From NCBI GenBank assembly GCA_016286165.1, contig JAEESE010000007.1, positions 91,326 to 155,325 on the forward strand: a stretch of 64,000 nucleotides of DNA, read 5' to 3'. The first letter of the stretch is position 1; each line of letters opens with the position of its first letter. Positions 9,344 to 19,015 of the stretch are shown here, in pieces. Source of the DNA: Bacteroidaceae bacterium. Lineage in GTDB: Bacteria; Bacteroidota; Bacteroidia; Bacteroidales; Bacteroidaceae. The translations under genes were made by a program, and so were the position numbers. The notes under the pieces were generated by a model. The model was given only the letters and a program-made list of their open reading frames with translations, was not told the origin of the DNA and made no database searches.

Positions 9344-11128
9344 TTATTCATTGATGTCGTAAGTTGTCTTGCCGGCACCATAGATGCTCTTCTGGACAAG
9401 ATAAGGATTGACTTGCACTTCCTCCTTGGCATATGGCCAGAAGAGGTAAGGCATACTGGGGAAGAGTCCTGTGCCGCCGCTACTGATCTTAGAGGTGACT
9501 GTGTTCTTGACGATGTCGGTATTGCCGTCAAAGCGCGCGTAACGAATCAGGTCAAAGAATCGTTTGCCTTCGAACATCAGTTCTGCATTACGCTCCTTAC
9601 GCAGCGTCTGCATGAGAGGACCGCGATGGGTGGCATCAGAACTTGTGGGCGACATGTGCTTAGTGCGATCAGTCACTGAACGAGCATTAACGAGGTAAAT
9701 CAAATCGAATGCCTTCTCAAGCAACGCAGTATTTTCCTCTGTCTCCTCGTCGGTGGCCTTCATGAGGTAGGCTTCAGCTTCGAGAAGCATGACATCGGTC
9801 AAGCGATAGAAGATCCAGTTGCGGTCCTGATCTGAATGACCTTGGAATGCCGAACTCTCGAAACTGTTGAATTGAATGTTGTTTTGCACTCTGGGTTCAA
9901 GATTGAAGCCAGATGCTACACACTTACGGATATAACCTTCGCCGTAGTTTTGATCAACTGGCTGGAAACTTGTATAATAACGTGTGTCGTAGTTGTTAGC
10001 AAAGAATGCATTTGTACCATTGAACACATCAGATACAATACTTGGATTCACGGCAAGTAAACCAGAACCGCTATTGCTACCAGTCGTTAAATAAGCTCCA
10101 TAAAGAGAACCTACAGCTGAACTCTGAACGTAGTTTGTCTGGGCTGAGGAATAGTTGAACGAGAGCTCGAAAATACTCTCAAAGCTATTGCCCTTACCGA
10201 AAATAGCATCAGCCACATTTGAAGCATTGTTCTGTGTATTCTGATAAAGTGGTACTATGAGTCCGTGAGGAGCTGTCAGCAACTGAGGCGCACTGAAAGT
10301 GAGTGAGGTCTGACGGCTGTATTCACGCTCATAGTCCTTGAGTTTAGCTGCTATCACCGCTTCGCCACACTCAATAGCCTTGTCGAAATTCTTTTGCCAC
10401 AGATACATCTCAGTGAGCATGGCATTGATTGCAGGACGAGTGATACGGTTGCAATTGCTGTTGTACATCTGACCGACGCCGTCGTTGCGTGAATCTATGG
10501 CAGCATGGTGCTCAAGAGCGAAAGGCTTCACGGCCTCCAAGTCCTTGATTATCTCGCCCAGAACATAGTCGAACGAACTTGCCGGCTGGTACTCAACCTC
10601 ATCCTCCTGAGTGACTGCCTCACGAGTGAAAGGAACCTCGTCGAATGCTCTGATGAGATAGAAATAGCACAACGAACGCAAAGCTGTCATCTCAGCAATG
10701 GTAGCCTGGACGTCACTATTGCGGTATGAAGGATCGTTCTGGCTTACCAATGGTGCATTGCGAATAACAGTATTACATTTATTGATTACTTCATAGAATC
10801 TGTCCCACTTGCAATAGCTGTTGGTGGTGAGCAGGTTCTCGCGTAATGCCTGATACAAATCTTCTACGTTTTGCACGTCAGTTCCCGGATATATGTTCTC
10901 GCTGCGGAGCTCGCCCCATACGATGCATCGGCGAATGAACTCGTCGGATTGCATCGTAGCATAACAACCGGCAACCATCTGATCTACGTCGGTTTTCTCG
11001 TTCCAGAAATTATCCTCGGTGACAATGTCACGCGGCTTAATCTCAAGGAAGTCACTACAACCGACTAGTGCTAGGCTGAGCAATCCCAGCGCCGCACCAG
11101 TTCTTATTGTTTTATATAACTGTTTCAT
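9344..11128 (-). CDS. SusD/RagB-family outer-membrane lipoprotein
   Basis: A 594-residue protein with a lipoprotein signal ending in LALVGC (Cys24), then the very typical SusD start SDFLEIKPRDIVTEDNFW. WGELRSENIYPGTDV follows near residue 70, and a RagB-type C-terminal segment (ERNAELMFEGKRFFDLIRY) lies near residue 520. It is the ligand-binding lid of the SusC made from 11150-14524, whose stop lies 21 nt upstream. Length and both ends match the family. The protein differs clearly from the other SusD in this locus, which argues for different ligands or an old duplication. Confidence 0.95.
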   Translation of the reverse strand: MKQLYKTIRTGAALGLLSLALVGCSDFLEIKPRDIVTEDNFWNEKTDVDQMVAGCYATMQSDEFIRRCIVWGELRSENIYPGTDVQNVEDLYQALRENLLTTNSYCKWDRFYEVINKCNTVIRNAPLVSQNDPSYRNSDVQATIAEMTALRSLCYFYLIRAFDEVPFTREAVTQEDEVEYQPASSFDYVLGEIIKDLEAVKPFALEHHAAIDSRNDGVGQMYNSNCNRITRPAINAMLTEMYLWQKNFDKAIECGEAVIAAKLKDYEREYSRQTSLTFSAPQLLTAPHGLIVPLYQNTQNNASNVADAIFGKGNSFESIFELSFNYSSAQTNYVQSSAVGSLYGAYLTTGSNSGSGLLAVNPSIVSDVFNGTNAFFANNYDTRYYTSFQPVDQNYGEGYIRKCVASGFNLEPRVQNNIQFNSFESSAFQGHSDQDRNWIFYRLTDVMLLEAEAYLMKATDEETEENTALLEKAFDLIYLVNARSVTDRTKHMSPTSSDATHRGPLMQTLRKERNAELMFEGKRFFDLIRYARFDGNTDIVKNTVTSKISSGGTGLFPSMPYLFWPYAKEEVQVNPYLVQKSIYGAGKTTYDINE

Positions 11129-11149
11129 ATTTGTAAGGATTGCTGAGTG

Positions 11150-14100
11150 TTAGAAACCTATTGTTACACCAACGGTATACGACTTCGAGCGCGGTGTCTT
11201 TGATGAGTCTGTCGTAACACCATAACCGCCATAACCAATTTCTGGGTCAACACCGGAATACTTGGTCAGGCAGAAGAGGTTGTTGGCAGAAGCATAGAAG
11301 TTAAGAGTCTTCAGATGCCAGTTCTTGAGAACCTTGGGATCAAAGCTGTAGTTGAGCTGCAGATAGTTGAGACGGAGGAAAGAACCATCCTCTACAAAAC
11401 GATCACTGATGAGGGTGTTGTAGTTGCTCGAGTTACCGAACATGGCACGCGGTATTGAGGTGACATCACCTTCCTTGCGCCAACGGTAGTTGACAGCCTG
11501 GCTCTGGTTGTTGTTGCTGACCATGGCTTCCATATCCAGACGTGCCATATTCAAGATATCGTAGTCTATACGATAGTTAAAGTTAGCACGTAAAGCCCAA
11601 CGGTCGTAATGCAATGTGAAACCAAAACCACCTGTCAGTCGTGGCAGCGAGTTACCGAGATATACGAGGTCGCTTTGATTGATGTTACCATCGTTATTGA
11701 CATCTTCGTAGATTGCATCACCGCCCTTGAAGTAATAACCGGAATTAGTCTCAGGCTTATAGCAGAAGCGCATCTGCACGGGATCACCCTTGGCATCCTT
11801 TACATAGTTGCCAGAGGCACCTATTGCAATAGGATATGTCTTGCCGGCATTGATATTCTCTTGAAGAACATTGGTGCCGTTGGCCTGATCTGCACGAGCT
11901 ATATCACGTGCTGTGTTATAGTTGTACTGATAGACGCCTTTGCTGCGGAAACCGTAAATCGAACCGAATGGATTATTCAGCTGCACGCGTTGAAGCACGG
12001 AACGGTTACCTTCGGTCCAGTCGTGGTTAAAGGTCTTCAGCACGAGGGGATCCATCTTGGTTATAACGTTGATGTTGTTGGCGAAGTTGATGTAGGCATC
12101 CATATAGAACTTTCCTTTCTTTAGCAGACGTTCACCTAAGAACTGCAATTCCCAACCTTCGTTCTTCATGTTGCCTACGTTACGAAAACGCAGATTGTTC
12201 CATCCGTTCGAAGTCGGGATGAGAGCATCAGGCAGCAACATATCCTTGGTGATACGACGATAGAGGTCTACTACAACCTTAAAACGGTCATCGAAGAATT
12301 TGAGGTCAATACCGAGGTTCCAGGTGTATACCTGCTCCCATCTGAAGTCTGTCAGCTTCAATCCGCTCGGGTTCATCACCACTTGGTTGAGGTAACGCAC
12401 TCCGGATGAGTATGTATTAAGGTATAGGTAATCCTGTCCCGGAGCATTACCCGTGTAACCCCAACCCGGACGAACGGCAAACTCATTCATCTTGATTTTC
12501 TCACGAACGCCTTTCATCCAAGGCTCGTCGCTGATGATCCACTTACCCGAAATAGCTGGGAAGATTCCCCAACGGCTGTTTTGACCGAACTTGGTCGTAG
12601 CATCAGCACGCATAGAGTAGTCTATAACGTAACGGCCTTTGTATGCATAGTGAGTGGAGAAGGTCCAGTAAAGCGAGCGCCACTCACTGAAGCCGCTGCC
12701 CATACCTGTCACATTGCCGCCAGCTGTCACAGAACCTAATCTGTCTGGCAGGCGGTTGATGTCTGTGCTTTGGTTGCTTGAGCTACCGCTCACAAGCTGG
12801 AAACGACCGAGAGCCATCAGTGCGTGATCTTCATTGTTGAAGTGAGGACGGAAGGTCAGCGTGTGAGTTGTAGTAAAGGCCAGGTTCTTACGGCTGTAGC
12901 TGTAAGCTCGGCCTATATCATGGTAATTATTGCTTAGCAGCGAACGTGGGAAGTTCTGGTCGGTGTAGTCGTTGTACACGTTCATCACCACGCGACCGTT
13001 GTAACGCAGTTGGGTGTGATCATCATCAAGTCCAAGGAGTTTGTATTCAAGTTCCAACTCCGGAGAGATGTCGTAGGTCGTTTGCATGTTCTTGGCATAC
13101 TTGGCTGAGGCCAGCGGGTTATGCGAATCACGCTGATCGTTGAAGTTGCCCGACTGAGCAGCCGTCAACTGTCCGTAGCCAGTAAAAGCATACTGCGGTA
13201 CGATATAGTATTCACCTGTATTGTATTCGTTGCCATTCTCGTCGCGCAACCAACGATAAGGCGACAGGTTAGGCATCTTGGTGTAGGCGATACCGAGCAG
13301 GCCATCGTAGTTGCGGTTGTTTTTGGTGTATGTCAACGAGAAATTCGACATAATCTTGATGCGGTCGTTCACGTAGTAGTCCAGAGCCATACGAGTGGAG
13401 AAGCGGTTAAGCTTCTGCTCGATGATGGTACCAGTCTCGTGGTCGTAACCGCCAGAGATACGGAAGAGGGTTTTCTCATCACCACCAGATACGCTGACAT
13501 AATGGTTCTGTCGGAGACCGTTCTGCTTCACAAGGTCCACCCAGTCGGTGTTCTTGTTGAACATAAGGAACTCAGAATAGTTCTCATCATAGTTCAACTC
13601 TTGAATGCGACCTACATAAGTTTGCTGCTGAGGATTGAAATAGGACTCCTTGAGCAACATCGTATATTGGTCACCATTGAGCAGTTTGATGCCCTCAGGC
13701 TGGTGTGTCATGGTCATCTTCACCGAGTAGGTCACCTGCGGAGCACCACGGCGGCCACGCTTGGTCTTGATTTCGATAACACCATTGGCGCCTTGCGAAC
13801 CCCAGATAGCCGTTGCTGCAGCGTCTTTAAGCACCTGGATATCCTCGATATCCTCGGTGTTTACATTAAGCAGCTGAGCAAACTTCTCATCGTTGGCCGT
13901 TGCTGTGTCGAAGTCCGAAAGGTCGACATTCCACACATTACCGTTCACCACGATAAGAGGCTCATTTGATGTAAGCGTCGACACTGTTGAAGCACCACGC
14001 AAACGCATGCTTGTACCAGCGCCAAGGTCACCCGAGTTAGCCACGATGTCAAGACCGGCGATACGTCCTTGAAGAGCTTCATCGACTGAGGTAATGCCAA

Positions 14101-14524
14101 GTCCTTCAAACTCCTTAGCTGATATGCCCTGTGTGGCAAAGCTGACTTCTCGCTCTGGAATCTCCAGACCAGATGTCTTAACTTTCTTTGGAGCTACCTT
14201 CACCACTTCCTTCATCGTCTTGGTAGCATCTTCCATCGTGATCTTATAAACGGTCTTGTTGATAGGCAGCGTTTGGGTTTTGAAGCCCATGAAACTGATT
14301 GTTATCTTGTTCTTAGTGCTCTTGATTGGCAGCACGAAGTTACCGTTCATGTCCGTAGCAGTAGCATTCACGATACGATTTGAGGCATCAACCTCACGCA
14401 CACTGGCGCCAGGTAACACATCAAATTCGTCGCTTACAGTACCACTAATGCGCGAGATCTGCGCCATAGCCAACGTAGACGTCAGCAGCAGGCAGCATGT
14501 AATGATATACTTTATAGCTTTCAT
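11150..14524 (-). CDS. SusC/RagA-family TonB-dependent outer-membrane transporter
   Basis: A 1124-residue protein with a signal peptide ending near LAMAQ. A carboxypeptidase-regulatory-like domain starts at RISGTVSDEFDVLPGASV (about 24-100). The plug domain (about 120-250) contains IEDIQVLKDAAATAIWGSQG, the usual SusC plug motif. The beta-barrel ends in SYTVGVTIGF with the terminal Phe usual for outer-membrane barrels. Its ATG overlaps the preceding fasciclin gene by ATGA, exactly as in the other SusC gene of the locus, and the SusD gene follows 21 nt later. Imports an unidentified ligand with TonB energy. No linked degradative enzyme is visible. Confidence 0.95.
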   Translation of the reverse strand: MKAIKYIITCCLLLTSTLAMAQISRISGTVSDEFDVLPGASVREVDASNRIVNATATDMNGNFVLPIKSTKNKITISFMGFKTQTLPINKTVYKITMEDATKTMKEVVKVAPKKVKTSGLEIPEREVSFATQGISAKEFEGLGITSVDEALQGRIAGLDIVANSGDLGAGTSMRLRGASTVSTLTSNEPLIVVNGNVWNVDLSDFDTATANDEKFAQLLNVNTEDIEDIQVLKDAAATAIWGSQGANGVIEIKTKRGRRGAPQVTYSVKMTMTHQPEGIKLLNGDQYTMLLKESYFNPQQQTYVGRIQELNYDENYSEFLMFNKNTDWVDLVKQNGLRQNHYVSVSGGDEKTLFRISGGYDHETGTIIEQKLNRFSTRMALDYYVNDRIKIMSNFSLTYTKNNRNYDGLLGIAYTKMPNLSPYRWLRDENGNEYNTGEYYIVPQYAFTGYGQLTAAQSGNFNDQRDSHNPLASAKYAKNMQTTYDISPELELEYKLLGLDDDHTQLRYNGRVVMNVYNDYTDQNFPRSLLSNNYHDIGRAYSYSRKNLAFTTTHTLTFRPHFNNEDHALMALGRFQLVSGSSSNQSTDINRLPDRLGSVTAGGNVTGMGSGFSEWRSLYWTFSTHYAYKGRYVIDYSMRADATTKFGQNSRWGIFPAISGKWIISDEPWMKGVREKIKMNEFAVRPGWGYTGNAPGQDYLYLNTYSSGVRYLNQVVMNPSGLKLTDFRWEQVYTWNLGIDLKFFDDRFKVVVDLYRRITKDMLLPDALIPTSNGWNNLRFRNVGNMKNEGWELQFLGERLLKKGKFYMDAYINFANNINVITKMDPLVLKTFNHDWTEGNRSVLQRVQLNNPFGSIYGFRSKGVYQYNYNTARDIARADQANGTNVLQENINAGKTYPIAIGASGNYVKDAKGDPVQMRFCYKPETNSGYYFKGGDAIYEDVNNDGNINQSDLVYLGNSLPRLTGGFGFTLHYDRWALRANFNYRIDYDILNMARLDMEAMVSNNNQSQAVNYRWRKEGDVTSIPRAMFGNSSNYNTLISDRFVEDGSFLRLNYLQLNYSFDPKVLKNWHLKTLNFYASANNLFCLTKYSGVDPEIGYGGYGVTTDSSKTPRSKSYTVGVTIGF

Positions 14525-17343
14525 CTTCTTCTGATTGGATTAGTGGTTGAGTTATTCTGGTCTTCTGCAATCCATTCTGGCAACTCAGGCTTCGGGAAGT
14601 CAGCCGGCAGGAACTGAAAATCGCCGTAAGAGAGAGCGCGGTCAATAAGGTGTATTGCAGCGCTCGAGGTGCCATAAATGGTTCTATTACTCTTGGTAAA
14701 GTAGTATTGGCGAGTCATAATGTTGCTATGAGCGCCGTCTATTACTGTAGCAGTGTTGCCCGTAGCATCCGTTACGCGAAGTACACGTTGGTAGTTGGAA
14801 ACGTTGAGGCGACGGAAACGGTTCATTGCAGTATCCACGGCTGCTGTCTCATATACGCCAGTCGAATCCGTTCCTCCAAGGTAGATGGAGTTATCCTGGA
14901 TATGATAACGAACGAAATTGTCGATGACGTCTTGTATGCGCTGTTTCATTGACATACCATAGTCCGTGAGTTGATCGAGCTCGGCATCCTGTTCTTCAGT
15001 CAGATCCTTGTGAGCTTGCTGATAGTCAGTGATGGCATCGAGGAAATCCTCCCAAGCCTCGGCCTGCTCGTGAGTTGGCAACTTGCCTGCATCCTCTAAA
15101 GCCTTGATAGCTTCGTTGGTAGGAACGTAGACAGTATAGTGGAAGTTGTTCATCGTAGTGATGGCACGGTCTATTGTTGTGTGGCCATCAACCGAAGAGC
15201 CCAGTGTTGACACGAAGGAAGCAGAACCCAACAGACGATTGAAGCCTGTGTACTCAGGATGTGCTATTGTGTCGGATATAGCTTTGTAAGGGCTGACGAG
15301 TGTGGTCTGCGGAATAGTGTCGAGTATATAAGATACACCATTGCCAGACTCTCGCTGGTCGAAAATCTTCTCTTCGTCAATAGCTGTGAAATAGCCTTTC
15401 TCGGCTTGAGCCGAACCTGCTATACCCGTGACGTTACCGCCATTGAAACGAACAGTGATGGGGCTGCCAGCCTTGTTCAGGTAAATGGTCTGACCAGGAT
15501 GGAATGTTTGAGCTCCACGTTGTCCGTGAACTATAATAATATTCTCAAGTATGTCACGCAGACGGTTGTTAATGACGGCCATCGTAGGCTGAGTGGTAGC
15601 GAGCTCACTCGTCACGTTGCCCAGCGAGTCAAGTTTGAACGCCTGGGCATATACAGGCAGAGTGCTTTGCTCTGGACGCAGAGTGAAGACCAATGCTGAG
15701 CGTTCGGTCTCGCCATAGGCGAATGAATAGGGATCAATGTAAGTCAGGAACGCCTGGTCGTTGGGAATCAGGAAACTGTAGGAGCTCGCCATGGAGTTCA
15801 AGTAAGCACTGTACTCACCGGCGATGGTCCATGTAGCATGGTTCTCGTAACGCTTGTCGGCCACTGTGGTGTAGATAACACTCAGGTCCTCATCAGCTCT
15901 CAGCACAGCTGGGAAGAACACGCTTTGGTGTTCAGGAGCTACGAATACCTTGTTAACCTGGTAAACAACACCGTTGCACGCCATGAAACAACTGTCGATA
16001 TCATCAGCCACGATTCCCATATTCTCTGCAGCAGTATTCTTAAGCGAGCGGAACTTAGAAGGTACCGTACCGCGGAAACTGCTCTGCATGCAGTTGTTGA
16101 TGAAAGGAAGCACAACGTTGTCGGGAACATTACGCCAATCGTACCCGTACTTCAAACCGATAGCTGCGCCATCGTGGTGCAGATAGTAGTCCATCCACTC
16201 GTTAGTCGGCACAAACATGGCTGCGCCATCCTCGGCCATTGTGTAGCGGTTACCGCTTGTAAACAGCACGTATTGGTTCCAACCTGGATCGAAACTGATA
16301 CCGTTCACTGTGCGGTTGGTTTCTACAACAGCTTTGAGCTCATGGTTGCCTGCTGTGTTGAAATAACGCTTTACAAACAGTGAGTCTTCACGTCCGTCAA
16401 GGCTTTGGACTGAAATGAAGTAAGGATAGCTGTAACGTTCGAGCAGTTCGCTGAACACACTGAACTGAGGCTTCGACGAGATGATGTCGGCCATATTACC
16501 CAGCGGCTCGGGCACCTCTGTCAGTACGTGGATATATCCGTTTTGACAAGTGATATCCTGCAGGTAGGTTTTTCCTTCATCCTTCGACCACTTCCCTTCG
16601 TTCAAAGCTATCGGAAGTCCATTGATATAACTGCGGTCTGTGGTCTTTGAAGCACCATTCGTCAACATATCCAAATCGAGGTCAGTGATGTTGTTCTGCT
16701 TCATATATTTGGGCAGAAAGTGCACCATAGGAGCTGCCGTATTGTCTTTGTAAAGCTTGATGCTAGCACGATCGCGCACTTCAGCCCAATAGTCAATCTG
16801 GTTGCCGTCGCTCTCGTAACGGGCAGGGTTAACAATAGGATACTTGTCCCTTGTTACCACAGGCACAGAGTCGGCAATATCCATACGCGATTCTCTCCTG
16901 AGGCATGCACCTTCTACTGGAGGATCACCAGGAGTGTTGCTAAGCAACTCGATGAGATAGGCGCTGTTGATCATTGCCGACTTTAGGATGTTCTTCTTTT
17001 CAGCTTTGGGTAACTGAGTCGAAGATGTCAAACCACGTTTCTTAAGGAAACGTTCCCAAGCTGCATCGTCAGCCACGAACACAGTCATACTGCCTGAGCG
17101 ACGTAGTAAGTCGGGATAGTTGGTCTCCGAGAGGTCTGGATCATTGATAAGCGCGAGAGTCTGCTTAAAGGACCCTCGGCTCTCCAGTTCCTCATAGATG
17201 CTGCTTCCCAGCCATGACGGGGTGCCTGTCAAGAGATCGTCTTGACAAGAAGTGTTTAGCACGGCACCCCCGGCTATTAGAAACGCAGCAACAAACGTGC
17301 TTACACCATGTGTAAGCCTACGTTTAAGAATACTGTTTTCCAT
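14521..17343 (-). CDS. Large multi-fasciclin (FAS1) domain lipoprotein, first gene of the locus
   Basis: The ATG at 17343 gives a 940-residue product; a TTG two codons earlier is less likely. The lipoprotein signal ends in VLNTSC. Four FAS1-like units can be made out from recurring (V/F)(V/I)(P/A)(T/D)(N/D) elements: about 45-180 (MTVFVADDAAWERFL), 290-480 (AAMFVPTNEWMDYY), 490-640 (YSFLIPNDQAFLTY) and 700-900 (YTVYVPTNEAIKAL). This is the first gene of the seven-gene minus-strand run and overlaps the following SusC by 4 bp. FAS1 is a binding and adhesion fold, so a surface-exposed ligand-binding role is plausible but inferred. It is the largest of the three fasciclin proteins here. Confidence 0.8.
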   Translation of the reverse strand: MENSILKRRLTHGVSTFVAAFLIAGGAVLNTSCQDDLLTGTPSWLGSSIYEELESRGSFKQTLALINDPDLSETNYPDLLRRSGSMTVFVADDAAWERFLKKRGLTSSTQLPKAEKKNILKSAMINSAYLIELLSNTPGDPPVEGACLRRESRMDIADSVPVVTRDKYPIVNPARYESDGNQIDYWAEVRDRASIKLYKDNTAAPMVHFLPKYMKQNNITDLDLDMLTNGASKTTDRSYINGLPIALNEGKWSKDEGKTYLQDITCQNGYIHVLTEVPEPLGNMADIISSKPQFSVFSELLERYSYPYFISVQSLDGREDSLFVKRYFNTAGNHELKAVVETNRTVNGISFDPGWNQYVLFTSGNRYTMAEDGAAMFVPTNEWMDYYLHHDGAAIGLKYGYDWRNVPDNVVLPFINNCMQSSFRGTVPSKFRSLKNTAAENMGIVADDIDSCFMACNGVVYQVNKVFVAPEHQSVFFPAVLRADEDLSVIYTTVADKRYENHATWTIAGEYSAYLNSMASSYSFLIPNDQAFLTYIDPYSFAYGETERSALVFTLRPEQSTLPVYAQAFKLDSLGNVTSELATTQPTMAVINNRLRDILENIIIVHGQRGAQTFHPGQTIYLNKAGSPITVRFNGGNVTGIAGSAQAEKGYFTAIDEEKIFDQRESGNGVSYILDTIPQTTLVSPYKAISDTIAHPEYTGFNRLLGSASFVSTLGSSVDGHTTIDRAITTMNNFHYTVYVPTNEAIKALEDAGKLPTHEQAEAWEDFLDAITDYQQAHKDLTEEQDAELDQLTDYGMSMKQRIQDVIDNFVRYHIQDNSIYLGGTDSTGVYETAAVDTAMNRFRRLNVSNYQRVLRVTDATGNTATVIDGAHSNIMTRQYYFTKSNRTIYGTSSAAIHLIDRALSYGDFQFLPADFPKPELPEWIAEDQNNSTTNPIRRR

Positions 17344-17797
17344 TGACAAAATATTGATGAATAAATACTTGATTTCTTTTTGGTTACGTAGTAAATGATT
17401 CCGCTAAAATGTAGTTTTGAGCTAGCATGCCCATTTACATTTTCGAGGTCAAAATTAAGATTTTTCCCTATCATATTAATGATAATTACAAAAAAAATGA
17501 CAAGATTATGCTGCAGAACATATATACTACTGCTTTTGGGGACTCATTTTTAATGTATTTAACTATTTAAAGTGTATTTTTGTCACTTATTCTTGTCTCT
17601 TGCCCCGTTTATCCAAAAGTTGGATTATACATTGATTTATTCTCGCGAGCGTGTGCACGTAAGGACAAACAAAAGTGTGATGAAAAAACTCAATGACTCT
17701 CAACACACACCGAACACAAAAGGTATACATCAGCATATATACCTTTTAAACAGCCATCATGAATATTGTTAAAGTATAGTAATAAAAGGAGAAAAGT
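17344..17797. other. AT-rich intergenic region without a convincing gene
   Basis: About 450 bp between the fasciclin operon start and the panB terminator. It holds the weak -7 candidate at 17450-17457. It also holds an inverted repeat AAAAGGTATA / TATACCTTTT at 17718-17727 and 17738-17747 (10-bp stem, 10-nt loop). That hairpin could be a second terminator after panB. No ORF with coding character was found. Confidence 0.5.
17450..17457 (-). promoter_or_regulatory. Possible -7 element upstream of the fasciclin-SusCD operon
   Basis: TAATTTTG on the minus strand fits the Bacteroidetes -7 consensus TAnnTTTG and lies about 107 nt before the ATG at 17343. No TTTG lies at the usual 19-21 nt spacing; the nearest upstream TTTG (17489-17492) is 31 nt away. 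The operon may use an ECF-type promoter instead, so this is a weak call. Confidence 0.3.
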
Positions 17798-17834
17798 GAT
17801 GCCCGAACCAGCTTTGACAGCAGACTCGGGCATC
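17790..17834 (-). terminator. Terminator hairpin downstream of panB
   Basis: Arms GATGCCCGA (17798-17806) and TCGGGCATC (17826-17834) form a 9-bp GC-rich stem 20 nt past the panB stop. On the minus strand it is followed by a T-rich run (ACTTTTCTCCTTTTATT). Confidence 0.75.
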
Positions 17835-17853
17835 AGTGTATTTGGGGGTAGGG

Positions 17854-18675
17854 TCAATATTGTTCGTCCTTGTTTGGGAAATCACCACTCTTGACATCAG
17901 TAACATATTGGCCAATGGCATCTGTCATCACATCGAAGAGGTTTGCATAGCGACGAAGGAACTTCGGCGAGAACCCTTTGTTCATGCCCAACATATCGTG
18001 AACAACCAGCACCTGACCATCGCATGCACCACCTGCTCCAATGGATATGGTTGGTACAGAGATTGATTCTGTAACCTCAGCAGCAAGAACTGCAGGAATC
18101 TTCTCAAGGACAATAGCGAAGCAACCTACTTCTGCAAGAGCCACGGCATCAGAACGGAGTTTGTTGGCTTCCTGCTCTTCGCGAGCACGCACGGCGTAGG
18201 TGCCAAACTTATTAATCGACTGTGGCGTGAGGCCGAGATGGCCCATTACTGGAATTCCAGCATCCAAGATGTGTTTTACGGCAGGAAGAATCTCTACTCC
18301 GCCCTCGAGCTTCAGTGCATCGCAACCTGTCTCCTGCATGATGCGAACCGCATTACGAGCAGCATCCTGAGGATCTATCTGATATGTACCGAAGGGCATA
18401 TCGCACACCACGAGCGCACGATTGACGCCACGAACCACACTGCGAGCATGGTAAATCATCTGGTCGAGGGTAATGGGAAGTGTTGTTACATTACCTGCCA
18501 TCATATTGGAAGCACTGTCGCCTACAAGGATGACGTCTACGCCAGCCTGATCTACAATCTGGGCCATAGAGTAGTCATAAGATGTAAGCATTGCTATCTT
18601 CTTGCCGCTCTGCTTCATTTCGAGCAAACGATGAGTAGTGACTTTTCGAGTGTCGTCAACAAGGTATCCTGCCAT
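17854..18675 (-). CDS. panB: 3-methyl-2-oxobutanoate hydroxymethyltransferase (ketopantoate hydroxymethyltransferase)
   Basis: Transfers a hydroxymethyl group from 5,10-methylene-THF to 2-oxoisovalerate, giving ketopantoate: the first committed step of pantothenate and CoA synthesis, in the cytosol. The 273-residue length fits the family. Visible PanB signatures are LTSYDYSMA (about 30-38), the metal-binding VGDSASNMM (51-59), CDMPFGTYQ (about 91-99), KLEGG (about 122-126) and GHLGLTPQS (about 148-156). It is a single-gene unit with its own terminator and is divergent from the flippase gene. Its 5' leader is long, about 135 nt if the -7 element at 18817 is used. Confidence 0.96.
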   Translation of the reverse strand: MAGYLVDDTRKVTTHRLLEMKQSGKKIAMLTSYDYSMAQIVDQAGVDVILVGDSASNMMAGNVTTLPITLDQMIYHARSVVRGVNRALVVCDMPFGTYQIDPQDAARNAVRIMQETGCDALKLEGGVEILPAVKHILDAGIPVMGHLGLTPQSINKFGTYAVRAREEQEANKLRSDAVALAEVGCFAIVLEKIPAVLAAEVTESISVPTISIGAGGACDGQVLVVHDMLGMNKGFSPKFLRRYANLFDVMTDAIGQYVTDVKSGDFPNKDEQY

Positions 18676-18824
18676 GAACTTTTATAGACTCGCGTTCGAC
18701 GCGAGGTTTAATGATTTAAGTTTAACGTTAATAATAGTGACTGCACGGCTTAGCGCCGTAGGATTTTCAATGATGAAAGTCCAAAGGTTAACCTTAGCTT
18801 ACGCTTAAGTTGGCCGCAAAGTTA
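18676..18824 (-). promoter_or_regulatory. panB leader with -7 element and small hairpins
   Basis: TAACTTTG at 18817-18824 (minus) matches the -7 consensus, but no clear TTTG -33 was found. The leader contains CTCGCG / CGCGAG (18689-18694 and 18700-18705) with a TTCGA loop, 13 nt before the ATG, and a weaker ACGGC / GCCGT hairpin near 18745-18760. No known riboswitch was recognised. Confidence 0.4.
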
Positions 18825-18903
18825 TTGTGAAAAGATGAAAGAACGAAGTTTTACAGGTAAAATTTATGCTTTGCGGGTAATATTTTGCTACGAAAGGCGT
18901 TAG

Positions 18904-18927
18904 TTTGCACAAAAAGACTTACCTTTG
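18904..18927 (+). promoter_or_regulatory. -7 element for the flippase-glycosyltransferase pair
   Basis: TACCTTTG at 18920-18927 matches the Bacteroidetes -7 consensus. A TTTG lies at 18904-18907, but only 12 nt separate the two instead of 19-21, so only the -7 part is persuasive. The leader to the ATG at 19016 would be about 83 nt. Confidence 0.5.
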
Positions 18928-19015
18928 CGGAGATTACACGACTGTTTCACATACATCAACAGACATCTCATCACACTACAAATAATTGGCTAATACACGC
19001 GACAGAGGCACTACG

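Noticed and set aside
13121..13969. 282-codon ORF opposite SusC
   Set aside because: Antisense shadow; its hydrophobic repeats mirror the SusC plug and barrel codons.
17572..17772. 66-codon plus-strand ORF in the gap before panB
   Set aside because: No coding character, overlaps an inverted repeat and AT-rich sequence, no promoter.
18676..18816. Riboswitch in the panB leader
   Set aside because: Only short hairpins; nothing matching a known riboswitch fold was recognised.
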